Source: PGYR01 sp046290495
GTDB taxonomy: Bacteria; Bacteroidota; Ignavibacteria; Kapaibacteriales; UBA2268
DNA length: 64,000 nt
NCBI GenBank assembly: GCA_046290495.1
Contig: JBKAGT010000006.1
Location: 310,001-374,000 of the forward strand
Direction: 5' to 3'
This document shows, in pieces, positions 45,026 to 54,094 of the stretch (positions are counted from its first letter, which is position 1; every line of letters begins with the position of its first letter). The translations under genes and the position numbers were made by a program. The notes under the pieces were generated by a model that ran no database searches, had not been told where the DNA came from, and saw only the letters and a list, made by a program, of their open reading frames with translations.

Positions 45026-45814
45026 TCACCGTTTTGCCTCACAAAGGATTTTTACTTTGTAACTACTTCTAATCTTAATATAGTGCAGTATTAAAAACAT
45101 TAATATAAAGTTTATAGAAATCATTATGATAAACTCTAAGAAGTTTAAGTTAAAAAGTACTGACAACATCTTAACTGGCACTATCTGGAAGTTAAAAATA
45201 TGATAAATATTCATTTCTATCGAACTTATTGTAGTATTGAAATTAATAATATAAATAAGTGATAGAATAATAAGGTATGAGATAAGATTATTTGATTTCA
45301 AAGTTAAAGTAAAAATCATTGTCAAAAACGGAAGTGATAAAATAGCACTCAAAATAACTACAATTAAAGAAATATGTAAATCAAGATATGCGTAAAAAAC
45401 TTGTATATCTGTTGCTATTCTAGAATACTCTAAATTAATACATAAACATAGAAGTAAAGTCAAAATACTATAAATATTATACTTAAAGATTAATAGGATT
45501 TTGGAATATTCTATTAAATACTTTTGAACATTGCTCTTATGGTATTTGGGTTCGGTAAAATATATTGATTTATTATTAAGTTCATAACATAAATAGATTA
45601 TTAAAATTGGCTGAAATAGTAGAATATAGATCTTTGTGAAACAAGCGAAATATCCACCAAACCATTCACAACTCTCAGCATTTAGACCAAATAATGAGAG
45701 CCAAATAACAACAAATAATGGCCAAATGATAGAGTTGAGTAATAGATTCTTTCTGTTTTCACGACCATTTTCAATGTAAAAAGTTTGACTTAACTCCCTA
45801 AAAAAATTTCCCAT
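45026..45814 (-). CDS. membrane protein of unknown function, paralogue of the preceding gene
   Basis: 262 residues with about six membrane helices. It shares the layout of the upstream neighbour: an N-terminal cytoplasmic stretch, a first helix, FQPILIIYLCYELNNKS against FQPIFLLTMCYWVFSKS, and a later L-rich helix pair. The helix pattern recalls ABC-2-type permease subunits, but no ATPase gene is adjacent. The 6-nt gap to the upstream gene implies one transcript and a tandem duplication. Confidence 0.6.
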   Translation of the reverse strand: MGNFFRELSQTFYIENGRENRKNLLLNSIIWPLFVVIWLSLFGLNAESCEWFGGYFACFTKIYILLFQPILIIYLCYELNNKSIYFTEPKYHKSNVQKYLIEYSKILLIFKYNIYSILTLLLCLCINLEYSRIATDIQVFYAYLDLHISLIVVILSAILSLPFLTMIFTLTLKSNNLISYLIILSLIYIINFNTTISSIEMNIYHIFNFQIVPVKMLSVLFNLNFLEFIIMISINFILMFLILHYIKIRSSYKVKILCEAKR

Positions 45815-45820
45815 ATTCCC

Positions 45821-46618
45821 TCAACCCTCCAATGCGATATCAGTCCTGTTGCCACGTTTCAGGTAGTAGATGACCAATGCTGTGACTGCTATGTTGGTGG
45901 CTAAGATAGCTAATATCTTTAAATAGGGGATAAATTCTCCATCTTGGAAGAGTAGCATTGGAACCATTTGAATGTTGACGAAATATGTCAGGTGCCAAAG
46001 TGGGATTTCAGGAAAGTTTATAGGTAGATAAGCAAATGTAAAGTTTGCAGCCCAAAGTATAAACATCCCAATTACATAATGTCTGTACTTACTCATCCAC
46101 TTGCTAAAAACACTAATTACCAGTAATAATGGTAATGAAAATAGAGGGGTAAATAGACCTATTATTAGAGTAAGAATTAGGTTTAAGAAATTAACCTCTA
46201 GTGATACACCATACAGATTTTGTTGTATTGGTAAATATATAGCTAAATAAGCAATCAAAACAACAATGTTTATAATACCATATTTTAGTATTACAAGAAT
46301 TTTAGGAATGATTGAGTAGAATTTAGAGTCTTTAGAGTATTCCATATCATTACTCTTACTGAAAACCCAATAACACATGGTTAGCAAGAATATTGGCTGA
46401 AATATACCAATGTATGAAAGGATAGGTACCCCAAAATACTTGCTTAAGTTATTTGGTGCAAATTCACTTTTAAGATAAGTCGGATCTATTGTATTCATTA
46501 ATATCATGAAAGCCATCATTAACAAAGGTGTCAACACAGCCAAAAGTATGAATTTTTTCGATGTGTTATTCTCCTTTTCAATTTCGTATGCTGCTTTTAA
46601 CTTGTCTATCGTTCCCAT
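45821..46618 (-). CDS. membrane protein of unknown function, tandem paralogue
   Basis: 265 residues with six predicted membrane helices at about 22-42, 66-86, 108-130, 142-165, 180-200 and 235-255. The first 20 residues are charged (IDKLKAAYEIEKENNTSKK). No family is recognised; ABC-2 permease-like topology is the closest impression. It is the first gene of a two-gene unit with its paralogue and is divergent from gltX across 164 bp. Confidence 0.6.
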   Translation of the reverse strand: MGTIDKLKAAYEIEKENNTSKKFILLAVLTPLLMMAFMILMNTIDPTYLKSEFAPNNLSKYFGVPILSYIGIFQPIFLLTMCYWVFSKSNDMEYSKDSKFYSIIPKILVILKYGIINIVVLIAYLAIYLPIQQNLYGVSLEVNFLNLILTLIIGLFTPLFSLPLLLVISVFSKWMSKYRHYVIGMFILWAANFTFAYLPINFPEIPLWHLTYFVNIQMVPMLLFQDGEFIPYLKILAILATNIAVTALVIYYLKRGNRTDIALEG

Positions 46619-46712
46619 TAGCCTTTCCTGTTTTAAAAATCCATTTATTTGTACAAAGTTAATAAGAATTCTCTACCTCACAAGTAGTTTTAAATCTTCC
46701 CCCGATTTTTAT

Positions 46713-46720
46713 TATCTTTG
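46713..46720 (+). promoter_or_regulatory. possible -7 box of gltX
   Basis: TATCTTTG fits TAnnTTTG, 62 nt before the gltX ATG in the 164-bp divergent gap. Confidence 0.35.
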
Positions 46721-46782
46721 TTATTACACAAAACGTAGAAATACGAAAAAATAGATAAATAAATCAAACGGAATAATTTAAG

Positions 46783-48237
46783 ATGTCAACTAGAGTAAGA
46801 TTTGCTCCATCACCAACAGGCTACCTCCACGTAGGTGGGCTAAGAACAGCTTTGTATAATTACCTTTTTGCCAAAAGCACTGGTGGCACTATGGTGCTAA
46901 GAATAGAGGACACAGACAGAACGAGATTTGTCGAAGATTCGCAAAAGAATTTGATAGAATCACTGAAGTGGTGCGGTATTGAGTTCGATGAAGGACCAGA
47001 ACAAGGCGGTGATTATGGACCATATATCCAATCTGAAAGATTCGATTTGTACTCTAAGTATGCTCAAGAGTTGATTGATAATGGCTCAGCTTACTATGCT
47101 TTTGACACTTCAGAAGAGTTGACGGCTATGAGGGAAAGACAAATGGCTGCTGGAGTTGCTCCTAAGTATGACCGCTCGACTATGAAGAGCCAATACACTT
47201 TGGGTGAAGAGAAGACTAAGGAGATGTTAGATCAAGGTGTTGAGCATGTAGTAAGATTGAAAGTTCCACACGAAGAAATAAAGTACGAGGATTTGATTCG
47301 TGGTAAAGTTACAGTGAACGGTAAGGATGTGGATGACCAGATATTATTGAAATCTGATGGATTCCCAACTTATCACTTAGCAAATGTTGTAGATGATCAC
47401 CTAATGAATATCACTCATGTTATCCGTGGGGAAGAGTGGTTACCATCAGTTCCTAAGCACGTTTTGCTTTACAGAGCATTTGGCTGGGATATGCCCAAAC
47501 TAGCTCACTTGCCACTGCTATTGAATCAGAATAAGCAAAAACTTAGTAAAAGGCATGGTGATGTAGCTGTGGAAGATTTTAAACAAAAGGGATACTTCGC
47601 AGATGCATTTACAAACTTTATTGCTTTGCTTGGATGGAACCCAAGTGGTGAAAGAGAAATTTACTCAATGGATGAGCTAATAGCTGGATTTAATATTGAG
47701 AAAGTGAACAAAGGTGGGGCTATCTTTGATAGAAGAAAACTTCTGTGGATGAACTCGGAATACCTGAAAACTAAGCCATTGGGTGAGCTGGCTGATAAGC
47801 TAATCCCCAAATTAGATGAAGAGGGTTGGAAGTATGAAAATAAGGAATATGTTGAGCGAGTAGTTGGTTTGCTTCGTGAGCGTGTAAATTTCGTAGAAGA
47901 AATTCCTGAGTTTGGTGACTATATGTTTGGTCCAATTCGTGAGTTCGATGAAAAATACAAAGCGAAACAATGGAAGGAAGGTACTTACGACTCCATCAAA
48001 CCACTGATTGATCAGTTGGAAAGTCTTGAAGACTGGACAGATGAGTCAATTCATAAAGTAGTTAAAGATTATGTAGATAGCTCAGGGCTTGGTTTCGGAA
48101 AAGTAATGAATCCATTTAGACTTATGTTGACTGGTAAACCTGTAGGGGCCAGTCTAACACTTACAATGGAGTTACTTGGAAAAGAAGAAAGTTTCAAACG
48201 TATAAATGACTTCCTAGAATCAGAGAATGCTAAATAA
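46783..48237 (+). CDS. gltX: glutamyl-tRNA synthetase
   Basis: 484 residues of a class I synthetase. The HIGH-equivalent is in RFAPSPTGYLHVGGLRTALY and the KMSKS-equivalent is KLSKR at 253-257. Zinc-site Cys residues of some GluRS are absent, as in many bacterial forms. It charges tRNA-Glu (and possibly tRNA-Gln, if the organism uses transamidation; no glnS is in view). Its last 11 nt overlap the lipoprotein gene that follows, so the two are cotranscribed. Confidence 0.96.
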   Translation: MSTRVRFAPSPTGYLHVGGLRTALYNYLFAKSTGGTMVLRIEDTDRTRFVEDSQKNLIESLKWCGIEFDEGPEQGGDYGPYIQSERFDLYSKYAQELIDNGSAYYAFDTSEELTAMRERQMAAGVAPKYDRSTMKSQYTLGEEKTKEMLDQGVEHVVRLKVPHEEIKYEDLIRGKVTVNGKDVDDQILLKSDGFPTYHLANVVDDHLMNITHVIRGEEWLPSVPKHVLLYRAFGWDMPKLAHLPLLLNQNKQKLSKRHGDVAVEDFKQKGYFADAFTNFIALLGWNPSGEREIYSMDELIAGFNIEKVNKGGAIFDRRKLLWMNSEYLKTKPLGELADKLIPKLDEEGWKYENKEYVERVVGLLRERVNFVEEIPEFGDYMFGPIREFDEKYKAKQWKEGTYDSIKPLIDQLESLEDWTDESIHKVVKDYVDSSGLGFGKVMNPFRLMLTGKPVGASLTLTMELLGKEESFKRINDFLESENAK

Positions 48238-48688
48238 ATTTTTCATATTAGTTGTTGGATTGTTAGTTTTTGGTTGCTCTTCAGTAGAGTACAGTAAGTG
48301 CGTGACCGAATCAAGGCGTTCTGTTATCATTAGCTGGGGTGACTATGATATGATTAATAACAAAGTTATTCGTGGCTATGCAGTTACAACTGATATGAAT
48401 GTCTATAGTTTAGCAAGTCTAAGGGATAGTACCATGGGGGAGCCAGTTTTAAAAACAACTGATTCTGTGTATTGCAATATGACTGAAAAGCTGTGGAATA
48501 CTATCATGGAAGTCCAGAAGTTAAATGTTCCCGCAGATACTGTCAGATTTATCAGATATTCGAATCCTAAAACCAATATAAGTGTGAATGGATTTTGGAA
48601 TAATAAATTAAAAGCTATTGGTAGTAAGGAATACAGAGAAGTTTTTAGTATATTGAATACTATATCACCAGTAAAATTTGAAGAATAG
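48227..48688 (+). CDS. small lipoprotein of unknown function
   Basis: 153 residues. The signal peptide MLNKFFILVVGLLVFGC is a lipobox with Cys17. The mature part has two blocks of beta strand (SVIISWGDYDMINNKVIRGY; TVRFIRYSNPKTNISVNGFW) and two further Cys, but no family I recognise. It overlaps gltX by 11 nt and is followed after 5 nt by the sigma-54 regulator, so it lies in the middle of an apparent operon. Confidence 0.68.
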   Translation: MLNKFFILVVGLLVFGCSSVEYSKCVTESRRSVIISWGDYDMINNKVIRGYAVTTDMNVYSLASLRDSTMGEPVLKTTDSVYCNMTEKLWNTIMEVQKLNVPADTVRFIRYSNPKTNISVNGFWNNKLKAIGSKEYREVFSILNTISPVKFEE

Positions 48689-48693
48689 TTTAA

Positions 48694-50091
48694 ATGAAAG
48701 TTTTAATAGCAGACGATAATCCAGATTTTTGTTCAACTGTTTCTGACATAGTGCAAGGTTTCGGTTACGAAACAATAATGTGCAATGACCCAGAAACGGC
48801 TATGAATCAATTAGATGAAGGCAACAAAGAGATAGCTCTTGCTTTGCTTGATATTGAGTTTGGACCGTCCGTTGCAAAAACAGGTTTAGATATTCTGGAA
48901 TATTCTCGCAAGAAATACCCATCTATCCCTGTGGTAATGATATCAGGAAAGGGTTCTATAGAAACTGCTGTAAAAGCCACTAAACTTGGTGCTGTAAACT
49001 TTATAGAAAAGAGTGTAGTCAGCAAAGATAAAATCAAAGAAGTTTTAGAAAGTGCTATAAGTAAAGCTGAAGCAAAAGGCGAGACAAAAGAAATTTTAAA
49101 CTTCTTAAAAATGCATGGACTTATTGGAAATAGTCCAGCTATGATTGAGTTAGGTGACCAAATTATTCGATTTGGAAGGACTGACTTGAATATATTAGTA
49201 ACGGGGGAGACAGGAACTGGTAAAAAATTAGTAGCTAAGGCAATTCATGCTATTTCAAGAAGAACTAAGAACTCTATAGTTACAGTTGATATACCAAATA
49301 TTCCTAAGGAACTATTCCAAAGTGAGCTATTCGGTCACATCAAAGGTGCCTTCTCTGGTGCTACAGAGACTAAGAGAGGTCTATTTCACAAAGCACATAG
49401 AGGAACTCTATTTCTAGATGAGATTGGCGATATGCCACTTGACTTGCAGAGCAATTTACTAATTCCTATTGAAGAACGCCAAGTCCGTAAAGTTGGTTCA
49501 GTGGAAAGTGAAGATGTAGATGTTCGTATTGTATCTGCTACTGATAAAAACTTAGTTCAGGAAATGAAAGATGGGACATTCAGAGAACCTCTTTACCATA
49601 GACTACGTGAGTGTGAGATTTTCATTCCTCCATTAAGAGAGAGGAAAGAAGACATTCCTGAAATAGTGGACTATTATCTAAAAATTCACAATGACAATTT
49701 TAGTGAGAACAAAGTATTTTCACCTGCAGCAATTGAGTTCATGACTGAGCAACTGTGGAATGGTAATGTCAGAGAGCTTGCTAGCTTGGTTAGAGTTATT
49801 TTGCAAACAGTGAAAGGTGAAGAAATAGAAGTAAATGACGTTCACAAAATGTTAAAATCTAACTCTTCTACTCCAGTTGTTGACTCAAAAGCAGAAGCAT
49901 TCTTATCTTCTGATAGAACTCTGAAAGAAGATTTGCAACAAGTTGATAAAAGAAAAATAGAATCTACTTTGGAGCGATGCAAAGGTAACGTTAGTAAATC
50001 AGCCGCACAGCTCGATATTAGTCGTGAAACATTGCACAATAAGATACGCAAGTATGACATAGATGTGCAACAATACCGAAAGAAAAAATAA
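48694..50091 (+). CDS. sigma-54-dependent response regulator (NtrC family)
   Basis: 465 residues. The receiver domain covers 1-125: acidic Asp7-Asp8, phospho-acceptor Asp53 and the Lys of FIEKS. The AAA+ domain at about 145-385 has Walker A GETGTGKK (171-178), a GAFSGA loop (218-223; usual GAFTGA) and Walker B GTLFLDEIGD. A Fis-type helix-turn-helix (GNVSKSAAQLDISRETLHNK) ends the protein. It should activate sigma-54 promoters when phosphorylated. No histidine kinase is adjacent. It lies in line with glycosyltransferase genes 20 nt downstream, so it may regulate envelope functions. Confidence 0.92.
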   Translation: MKVLIADDNPDFCSTVSDIVQGFGYETIMCNDPETAMNQLDEGNKEIALALLDIEFGPSVAKTGLDILEYSRKKYPSIPVVMISGKGSIETAVKATKLGAVNFIEKSVVSKDKIKEVLESAISKAEAKGETKEILNFLKMHGLIGNSPAMIELGDQIIRFGRTDLNILVTGETGTGKKLVAKAIHAISRRTKNSIVTVDIPNIPKELFQSELFGHIKGAFSGATETKRGLFHKAHRGTLFLDEIGDMPLDLQSNLLIPIEERQVRKVGSVESEDVDVRIVSATDKNLVQEMKDGTFREPLYHRLRECEIFIPPLRERKEDIPEIVDYYLKIHNDNFSENKVFSPAAIEFMTEQLWNGNVRELASLVRVILQTVKGEEIEVNDVHKMLKSNSSTPVVDSKAEAFLSSDRTLKEDLQQVDKRKIESTLERCKGNVSKSAAQLDISRETLHNKIRKYDIDVQQYRKKK

Positions 50092-50110
50092 TCAATATCT
50101 GCATTAGTTA

Positions 50111-50881
50111 ATGCAGCCCAATATGAAGTTATCAGCAGTAATCATAGCTTATAATGAAGAAGATAAAATAGGTATGTGCCTAGATTCTCTTTCTGCTATA
50201 GCTGATGAGATAATAGTTGTTGATTCATTTTCAACGGATAGAACTGTTGAAATATGTGAAAGTAAAGGTGCAACTGTAATAAAGCAGAAATTCTTAGGGT
50301 ATATAGAACAGAAGAATTTTGCACTCCAAATGGCAAACTATGAATATGTATTGTCATTGGATGCTGACGAGGTGCTTTCTGAAAAGTTGAAACAATCCAT
50401 TCTAAATATTAAAGAAAACCCAACTCACGATGCGTATAAGTTTAATAGGCTCACAAGTTTCTGCGGACAATGGATAAAACATGGTGGTTGGTACCCGGAT
50501 ACTAAATTAAGACTCTGGAAGAAGGAATTAGGTAGTTGGGCAGGAACAAACCCTCATGATAAAGTTGTGCTTAATGAAAATGTTAAAGTAGGATTTTTAG
50601 AAGGGGACTTACTCCACTATTCAATAGATAGTATAGAACAACACCTAGAACAAATACAAAAGTTTACAACAATTGCTGCAAAGGCAATGCACGAGAAAGG
50701 TAGACAGAGCAGTATTGGAAACATTATATTAAACTCGGTATTTAAATTTATCCGTGACTATATTATTAGACTTGGGTTTCTCGATGGGTTTTACGGGTAT
50801 GTGGTTGCTAAAAATTCAGCTTATGCAAAATACCTCAAGTATTTAAAACTATATCAGCTCAATAGAAAGGCAAAACAATGA
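50111..50881 (+). CDS. GT2 glycosyltransferase, WaaE/KdtX-like
   Basis: About 252-256 residues; the ATG at 50123 (MKLSAVIIAYNEE) is likely the true start, five codons inside. It has the GT2 fold with the VDSFSTDRTVEI motif and the DxD-like SLDADEV. Family marks are the CGQWIKHGGWYPDTKLRLWKK block and the C-terminal FIRDYIIRLGFLDGFYG amphipathic helices, as in LPS inner-core beta-1,4-glucosyltransferases. It likely adds a sugar to LPS core at the inner membrane. Its stop overlaps the next start as ATGA. Confidence 0.85.
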   Translation: MQPNMKLSAVIIAYNEEDKIGMCLDSLSAIADEIIVVDSFSTDRTVEICESKGATVIKQKFLGYIEQKNFALQMANYEYVLSLDADEVLSEKLKQSILNIKENPTHDAYKFNRLTSFCGQWIKHGGWYPDTKLRLWKKELGSWAGTNPHDKVVLNENVKVGFLEGDLLHYSIDSIEQHLEQIQKFTTIAAKAMHEKGRQSSIGNIILNSVFKFIRDYIIRLGFLDGFYGYVVAKNSAYAKYLKYLKLYQLNRKAKQ

Positions 50882-51942
50882 AAAAAGTTTGCTTTGTCAA
50901 CACAACGAAGTTTTGGGGTGGTGGTGAGAAATGGCATTATCAAAATGCTGTTGCCATGTCTAAATATGGCTTTGAAGTTAGTTTTATACTCAATGAAGCT
51001 GGTGAGCTAAAAGGAAAAATTTCCGAAGCTGGAATCAATCATTATGAAGTTGATATTACACCTTTCTCATATTTCAATTACTTCAAGAATAAAAAAATTG
51101 CTAACTACTTAATCAAAAGAAACATAGAAGTAGTGATTGTTAATGACTCGAGAGACCTTAAAACAATATCTATGATATGTAAGAAGCTGAAGATCAGAGT
51201 CATATATAGAAGGGGTATAGCTAGGCCTGTTAAGTGGACAAACGCAAATAGATTTATATATACAGCATTAGTATCCGATATAATATTCAACTCAGAAGCC
51301 ACTAAAAAGGCATTTTTCAAAAATATCGATGAATCGCTTATACCAACTAAAAAGCATATCATTTATAATAGCTTAGAAATTGAGAAATTTCCTAATGGAC
51401 AAAATGAAATGGATAAAATAGTAATAGGGAATGCCTCAAGATTAACTGAACAAAAGGGATTGAACTACATTATAGAGTTAGCAGAGCTGTTAAAGAGTGA
51501 AAATATAAATGCCATTATTAAGATTGCTGGTAAAGGTGAATTAGAGCAAGAATTATTGAGTGAAATAAAGGAAAAAAATCTAAATAATTATGTTCAGCTA
51601 GTAGGATTCTATGATGATATCCATGAATTTCTAAGTGAGTTAGATATATACCTTTGTAGCTCAGAATTCGAAGGATTCGGTTATTCAATAGCTGAAGCAA
51701 TGCTTCATGAGCTGCCGGTAGTTGGATTTGATATTAGTAGTAACCCAGAAGTAATCAGAAATAATGAAACTGGAATATTGGTTACTCCTTTTAATATATT
51801 AGAACTGAAAGAGGCAATTATCAGACTTATTGATAACGATGATATAAGGAAAAGTTATGGTATTGCAGGGTATAAATATGTATCAGATAATTTTAATAAA
51901 GAAAAGAGCTACAAAAAACTAATTGAAGTTATTAATCAATAG
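50878..51942 (+). CDS. GT4 family glycosyltransferase
   Basis: 354 residues with a GT-B fold. The N-terminal domain opens VCFVNTTKFWGGGEKWHYQN, with the Gly-rich donor loop. The C-terminal domain has VIGNASRLTEQKGLNYIIEL and the nucleotide-sugar EX7E-type motif in EFEGFGYSIAEAMLHELPVVG. It probably acts with the preceding GT2 in LPS or capsule synthesis, as they overlap by 4 nt. Acceptor and donor are not readable. Confidence 0.85.
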   Translation: MKKVCFVNTTKFWGGGEKWHYQNAVAMSKYGFEVSFILNEAGELKGKISEAGINHYEVDITPFSYFNYFKNKKIANYLIKRNIEVVIVNDSRDLKTISMICKKLKIRVIYRRGIARPVKWTNANRFIYTALVSDIIFNSEATKKAFFKNIDESLIPTKKHIIYNSLEIEKFPNGQNEMDKIVIGNASRLTEQKGLNYIIELAELLKSENINAIIKIAGKGELEQELLSEIKEKNLNNYVQLVGFYDDIHEFLSELDIYLCSSEFEGFGYSIAEAMLHELPVVGFDISSNPEVIRNNETGILVTPFNILELKEAIIRLIDNDDIRKSYGIAGYKYVSDNFNKEKSYKKLIEVINQ

Positions 51943-51977
51943 ATTCTATAGCCCTTGGTGTATTTTAAATTTCTATT

Positions 51978-52382
51978 TTACTGATATGCAACTTCACCTT
52001 TGGGGTCAGGGCCATATTCATTTGGACCTTGGTCGCCCTCTTGGACAAAGAAGTATATTAAGATTATTGCAATCGGAAGTGTTAAGAACCAACCTATTAA
52101 AGGTATGTATTTTACAACGTAAAGAAAGACTACTAATGAAGCCCACGAGCTTGGTTTGCCAATGTCGTGAAACCTGCGGCTAGAAACTGCTAATATTGGT
52201 AGTAGAACAGCTAAGCCATAAATTGTGGTTAGCATATAATCAATACTTAGTAACCATTGAATAACCCCAAGGACTAAATTAATAATAAAGTGAATAAGCA
52301 AAAACATCCAATATTCCTTCCTTCTTGCTCTTCCATTAAAATTAGCATAATTGTTTCGAACAACTTTTAAATACCACTCCAT
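51978..52382 (-). CDS. DUF805 domain membrane protein
   Basis: 134 residues from the ATG at 52382, which has an AGGAG site 8 nt upstream; a GTG nine bases earlier overlaps that site and is unlikely. DUF805 is seen in NYANFNGRARRKEYWMF, four membrane helices, and the SSRRFHDIGKPSSWAS motif. The end, QEGDQGPNEYGPDP, is the usual family tail. DUF805 proteins are inner-membrane proteins without established function. It converges on the GT4 gene. Confidence 0.88.
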   Translation of the reverse strand: MEWYLKVVRNNYANFNGRARRKEYWMFLLIHFIINLVLGVIQWLLSIDYMLTTIYGLAVLLPILAVSSRRFHDIGKPSSWASLVVFLYVVKYIPLIGWFLTLPIAIILIYFFVQEGDQGPNEYGPDPKGEVAYQ

Positions 52383-52515
52383 AGCACACACTCCTGATTG
52401 ATAATGAATTAGTAATTGTTAACTTAATCAATGATTTAGTAAATTGCAACAATATAAAACTTGGCAACATTATTGCTAAGTATAAAATAAACATTAATTA
52501 GAATAGGTTGAGAAT

Positions 52516-53169
52516 ATGAATTTGTCTATAACTGAAAAGATAACATTGATTGCACTAGATGACAATACTGGTATTTGGGTTACTGACTCTATGCGTTTGA
52601 ATTACGCATTGGCTTGCGGTATCTTATTTGAATTATATCAACAAAATTGTTTGAAAATTAATGACGGTAAGGTTGAGTTAATTGATAACAAAAAATCTGA
52701 AAGTAATTTGTCTACTAGCGCTGTAGAGCTTATGTCTAATTTGAGAAATAAAGGATTGCTTAGCGTTGTTTATAAAATTGCTAAATTGGCTAGTAAATCT
52801 AAGGATGAAATTCTGACTGGATTGGTCAACAAAGGGATATTAGAGACTAAAGAAGTTAATGGAGCTACTACATATCCTATGATAGATGCATCATTGGAAG
52901 ACGCTATAAAGAGTAAACTGATTGAAATAGCTCATAATCACAAAACAATAGAAGAAAGAGATAATCTATTTCTTTTAAAAATATTAGCAAACTGTAAATT
53001 ACAGTATGAAGTATTTGACAAAGAAATGGATAATAAGAAATTAGCTGCAATAGTTGAGGGAGCAAAAATAAGTGATAGTATAGACAAGGCAACAGTATCT
53101 GTTATTAATAATCTAGAAGAAACGCTAAATAGTCTTGTCGTTTCTGCATCTACTATTAATGTTAACTAA
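52516..53169 (+). CDS. GPP34 (GOLPH3-like) family protein
   Basis: 217 residues, soluble and helical. It follows the GPP34 layout: an N-terminal LSITEKITLIALDDNTGIW block, then LNYALACGILFELY, a beta hairpin, and later LVNKGILETKE. Eukaryotic GOLPH3 binds phosphatidylinositol-4-phosphate and retains glycosyltransferases in the Golgi. Bacterial members are common in Actinobacteria and their function is open. Proximity to glycosyltransferase genes is suggestive but not proof. A short gap of 3 nt separates its stop from the convergent mazG stop. Confidence 0.68.
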   Translation: MNLSITEKITLIALDDNTGIWVTDSMRLNYALACGILFELYQQNCLKINDGKVELIDNKKSESNLSTSAVELMSNLRNKGLLSVVYKIAKLASKSKDEILTGLVNKGILETKEVNGATTYPMIDASLEDAIKSKLIEIAHNHKTIEERDNLFLLKILANCKLQYEVFDKEMDNKKLAAIVEGAKISDSIDKATVSVINNLEETLNSLVVSASTINVN

Positions 53170-53172
53170 AAT

Positions 53173-53973
53173 CTAGGTCATTGATTTGGATTTCTCCCAC
53201 AGAGAATCCATTTCTTCTAAACTCATATTGTTTAAATCAAGACCAGCATTCTTAGCTTCTGATTCAATAAACTGAAATCTTCTAAGGAATTTGTTGTTTG
53301 TTGAGTTTAGTGCTTTTTCTGGTACGATACCTTCGTGCCTTGCTGCATTGACTAAAGAAAATAACAAGTCACCGAACTCCTCTTCTTTCCGCTTTTCATC
53401 ATTTTCTATCAAAACTTCTTTCAATTCTTCTATCTCTTCAAATACTTTATCCCAGACACCATTTTTGTCATCCCAATCGAACCCGACTTTTGATGCTTTG
53501 TGTTGCATTCTTTCTGCTTTGAGTAACGAAGGAAGTCCTTTGGGAATTCCATCTAATGCAGACTTTTTACCCTCTTTTTTCTTTAGGGCCTCCCAGTTTT
53601 GAACTACATCTTCATCACTGTCTATTTTTACAGAACCAAAAACATGAGGGTGACGATGGATCATTTTTTCATGAACTTCACCTATTATATCTGAAATATC
53701 GAATGCATTTCTTTGTTCAGCTATTACACTATGTAGTAGAACATGCAGCAATACATCGCCTAGCTCTTTAGCTAATTCTTTGTCGTCATCATTTTCAATA
53801 GCATCTAATATCTCATAGCTTTCTTCAATTGTCAGGTGTGCAATCGATTCGTTGGTTTGCTTCCTATCCCAAGGGCATTCATTTCTAAGTATTCTAACTA
53901 ATTTCATAAATATTTCGAATCTTTCCGACTCATTTGAGTCTTTTCTGGGTCGAGGTGGTGTGATGTTGCTCAT
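53173..53973 (-). CDS. mazG: nucleoside triphosphate pyrophosphohydrolase MazG
   Basis: 266 residues from the ATG at 53973 (SNITPPRPRKDS); an upstream start adds 33 low-complexity hydrophobic residues and is unlikely. Two MazG domains are present. The first has CPWDRKQTNESIAHLTIEES and ELGDVLLHVLLHS; the second has VGFDWDDKNGVW and EEFGDLLFSLVNAAR. The acidic residues bind magnesium. It hydrolyses NTPs to NMP and pyrophosphate, cleaning noncanonical nucleotides and moderating stress signalling. Confidence 0.94.
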   Translation of the reverse strand: MSNITPPRPRKDSNESERFEIFMKLVRILRNECPWDRKQTNESIAHLTIEESYEILDAIENDDDKELAKELGDVLLHVLLHSVIAEQRNAFDISDIIGEVHEKMIHRHPHVFGSVKIDSDEDVVQNWEALKKKEGKKSALDGIPKGLPSLLKAERMQHKASKVGFDWDDKNGVWDKVFEEIEELKEVLIENDEKRKEEEFGDLLFSLVNAARHEGIVPEKALNSTNNKFLRRFQFIESEAKNAGLDLNNMSLEEMDSLWEKSKSMT

Positions 53974-54094
53974 AGGTACTATTGATATTTTTCTAAAATT
54001 ATTTATTAATCCAAAGATAAGGTTCTTAGATATGAAATAAAATTTTATTAAATTAAAAAAAGTTAAAATCAATACTTCTAAAAAGGGTAATATA

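Noticed and set aside
53974..54072. 33-residue extension of MazG
   Set aside because: It is AT-driven hydrophobic sequence; MazG homology begins after the ATG at 53973.
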